This document shows, in pieces, positions 62,146 to 64,000 of a stretch of DNA of 64,000 nt (position 1 is its first letter; each line of letters opens with the position of its first letter). Under the pieces are notes generated by a model. It was not told the origin of the DNA, did not search any database, and was given only the letters and a program-made list of their open reading frames with translations. Position numbers and translations under genes: made by a program. The DNA lies in assembly GCA_043228905.1 (NCBI GenBank), contig JBHGNT010000020.1:5890001-5954000 (forward strand), written 5' to 3'. Origin of the DNA: Azolla caroliniana. Taxonomy: Eukaryota > Polypodiophyta.

Positions 62146-64000
62146 TCCGCCCCCACCTAACTGCACGTCCACCGGTACGTGCCAATCTGGTTGAAGGGTG
62201 AGAGATTTCGGCCGGTGAGAAACCGGTCTGCCGTGATCCGCATCTCGGCTCGCTGCCGGTTTGATCCGGCGGCTTCGAGTCTTCCTTCGCGCTCGCCTCC
62301 CCGTAGGCTCGTTCAACCCGTCGATGGGTCCTCTGCGGCGATCTCCATAGCACGCGTTCATCCGTTGGCCCTTGTTCGGCCGTACGAACGCCCCGCTTCC
62401 CGCCGTATGCCCGATGTCCTCCGCTAGAGGAATGCCCGTGGCAGCCCGCTTGGCCTCCGTTGTCGAATGATGATGTCCCGATGGTGTCTCGCGTCGCCTT
62501 CGTCCTTCCGCCACCACCTTCCTTCTCCATGGTCTTACATCGCCGCGTCGGCTCGAACCGCCATGGTCTCCGGAACGGTGTGGAAGATCCCTTTCCGGCC
62601 TTCTCCGCGCTCGCCTTTCCGCTCCGGCACCTCCGTGTGTTACCTACCCTCGTCTGTTGTTTGGTACTGCCCGTGTTGCACTCCTCGTTGGCCCCTTTCC
62701 GGCCTGATCGTGCATCGCTGTTCACCCGCATACCGGTGTCCTTGCATCCGAGGAACACCCCGTAGTAGCCCGCTTGGCCCTTCCCGTCGTCGTGCTGCTG
62801 AAACAGGTTCTGGGTCTTTCGCTTGCCGTCGTCCCCTCGCCCCCACCAGCTTGTCACCCCGACTTGCCGTGTCAGTCTTTGTTACTTCGACGGAGTTACC
62901 GAGATCTATGAAGCGAGTGTGGAGGATCCTCCTCCGGCCTCTCTTGCCGTCCTGGTTCTGACCCTGTGCAGTCCACTAGGCACTTGTCCCTTCGTTCTCG
63001 GCACCTCCCTTGTGCCGTCTTCCGCTTCCTTCATTCGGCCTCGCTCGCGCCGAGCACCCTCCCGTAGTCACGCTTCGATCCGGCCCGTGATGGCCACTCG
63101 CGAGACTCTTGTTCTGTCCAAGGTGTGCCTTTCCAGCCTGACACACCTCCCCGTGTTCACCCCTATCGGCTCCTTCCGATACCTCGTGTCGTCGGGTCCC
63201 GTTCCCTGCCGCCACCGTCCTTCTCCCCCGGTCTCATGTTGCCACGTTGGCCGAACTGCCGGAGTCTCCGGATTAGTGTGAGGGTCCCATAGGGCCGGAC
63301 TCCGTTTCTATGCTTGCTGAAAGTCGGGTGTCTTTTGTTTGAGTCCCTCCCGGACTCTCCTCGTGCCTTCCGCGTAGCCGGGTCCCGTTTCCCGCCGCCA
63401 CCAACTTTCTCTGTCGGTCTCACAATGCCATGTTGGCCGAACTGCCGGAGTCTCTGGCTAAGTGTGGGGATCCCGTAGGACTGGACTTCCTTATGCCCAT
63501 TGTCTTTGTCACCTCGCCGCCACCGTCAGTATCTTGGTCTTACGTCGACCGTGTTGCTGACTGCCGAAGTCTCTAGAACCGGTGTGAAGGATCCTCTGTA
63601 GACCGGCCTTCCGTAGCCCTTGCCTTCGTCACCTCGCCGCCACCGTTAGTATCTTGGTCTTATGTCGACCGCGTTGCCGACTGCCGAAGTCTCTAGAACC
63701 GGTGTGAAGGATCCTCCGTAGGCCGCCGATTTGTCTTCCTGACCCTGTCCTGGGTCGTCCTTCTCCGTATGCCGAGAGGGCGTTTTGTTCCGCACCCTCT
63801 CCCGTGGTACCGACGTATCGTGTCCTCGGCCTCTTTGTAGGCCAGCTCTCTTCCTCCCTCCTGGAATGGTCATCCGGGAGTCCGCTCCGCCCGGTTCTCG
63901 CTCGGGTTCGTTCGTCTTTCTCCGGATTGCCGAGTCCCGTTCTCCTGTCGCCACCGATCTCTCTTGTCGGACTCACGCCGGCACTCGGGCCTGCAGCCGG
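62146..64000. repeat. GC-rich tandem-repeat region of Gypsy-J
   Basis: Blocks with CTCGCCGCCACCGT, then TCTTGGTCTTACGTCGACCG, GCCGAAGTCTCTAGAACCGG and GTGTGAAGGATCCTC repeat. Bases 63481-63600 and 63601-63720 align at an exact 120-bp period, and 63361-63480 fits the same period with more divergence. More diverged, irregularly spaced copies occur back to about 62500. Open frames across it on both strands show no known domain. Long non-coding, tandemly repeated regions between pol and the 3' LTR are known from Tat/Ogre-type Gypsy elements. Confidence 0.75.

Larger units (their letters stand above)
61401..64000 (-). mobile_element. Gypsy-J: 3' LTR and repeat-rich 3' region, runs off window
   Basis: The LTR (61401-62145) is followed on the right by a polypurine tract (minus AGGTGGGGGCGGA) and then by at least 1.85 kb of GC-rich sequence. 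It is a minus-strand Gypsy element inserted in Gypsy-H RT; its pol should lie beyond 64000. It belongs to the same TGTCG LTR lineage as 18055-18580. Confidence 0.82.

Noticed and set aside
62138-63976. Arg/Gly-rich open frames on both strands
   Set aside because: High GC makes stops rare; no motif matches and the region is tandemly repeated, so I treat it as non-coding.

Overview
This window comes from the nuclear genome of a land plant. The evidence is two intron-containing housekeeping genes with plant-type proteins, a TTAGGG/TTTAGGG telo-box next to a gene start, and dense plant-style Ty1/Copia and Ty3/Gypsy retrotransposons, including one chromodomain-bearing Gypsy. Very long introns, many CATA-type microsatellites and deep retroelement nesting point to a large, repeat-rich genome. 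A fern or other non-angiosperm would fit, but the species cannot be fixed from sequence alone. There are no rRNA or functional tRNA genes, no CRISPR array and no bacterial-type operons.

Left part (1-31,220): one nested stack of retroelements, mostly on the minus strand. The outermost unit is an old Gypsy element (Gypsy-G: gag-protease at 28,874-31,220, RT-RNase H at about 21.9-23.0 kb, then an unusual coiled-coil ORF at 17.4-21.9 kb). Into it went Copia-D (with its own solo LTR), Gypsy-C, an LTR fragment, a small non-autonomous LTR element full of tandem repeats (19,666-21,583), a solo LTR (18,055-18,580) and Copia-A (left edge to 17,435). Copia-A was in turn hit by an intact young Copia-B (9,768-15,147, one 1338-residue polyprotein), by a 1.2-kb LTR-like insertion, by another LTR at the window edge, and by a 5.8-kb terminal-inverted-repeat element (1,108-6,895). 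That last element carries a broken copy of the oligosaccharyltransferase subunit gene OSTC, other coding-like scraps and a LINE insertion. Most insertions are defined by target-site duplications, and in several cases removing the insertion restores a continuous reading frame.

Middle part (about 33,700-48,330): a gene island. An importin beta-1 gene (CDS 34,905-37,992, 874 residues, one coding intron and one leader intron) is followed on the same strand by an NAD-dependent sorbitol dehydrogenase gene (six exons, 40,537-48,327, 370 residues). Intron 4 of the latter is 5.85 kb and holds an old antisense Copia remnant.

Right part (49,787-64,000): a second nested stack. Copia-I was interrupted by Gypsy-H (chromovirus-like, minus strand). 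Gypsy-H was interrupted by Copia-E (plus strand, AAAAG target duplication) and by Gypsy-J, whose GC-rich, tandemly repeated 3' region runs off the window. Copia-E is notable for four near-identical in-frame copies of its pre-integrase zinc-binding domain (243-bp unit). Copia-I has a 223-bp tandem duplication over its protease active site.

The two host genes do not form a functional unit: one is a nuclear import receptor, the other an enzyme of polyol metabolism. The strongest leads are the gene-fragment-carrying TIR element, the quadruplicated pre-integrase domain, the coiled-coil ORF following RNase H in Gypsy-G, and the tRNA-like heads of two LTR families.
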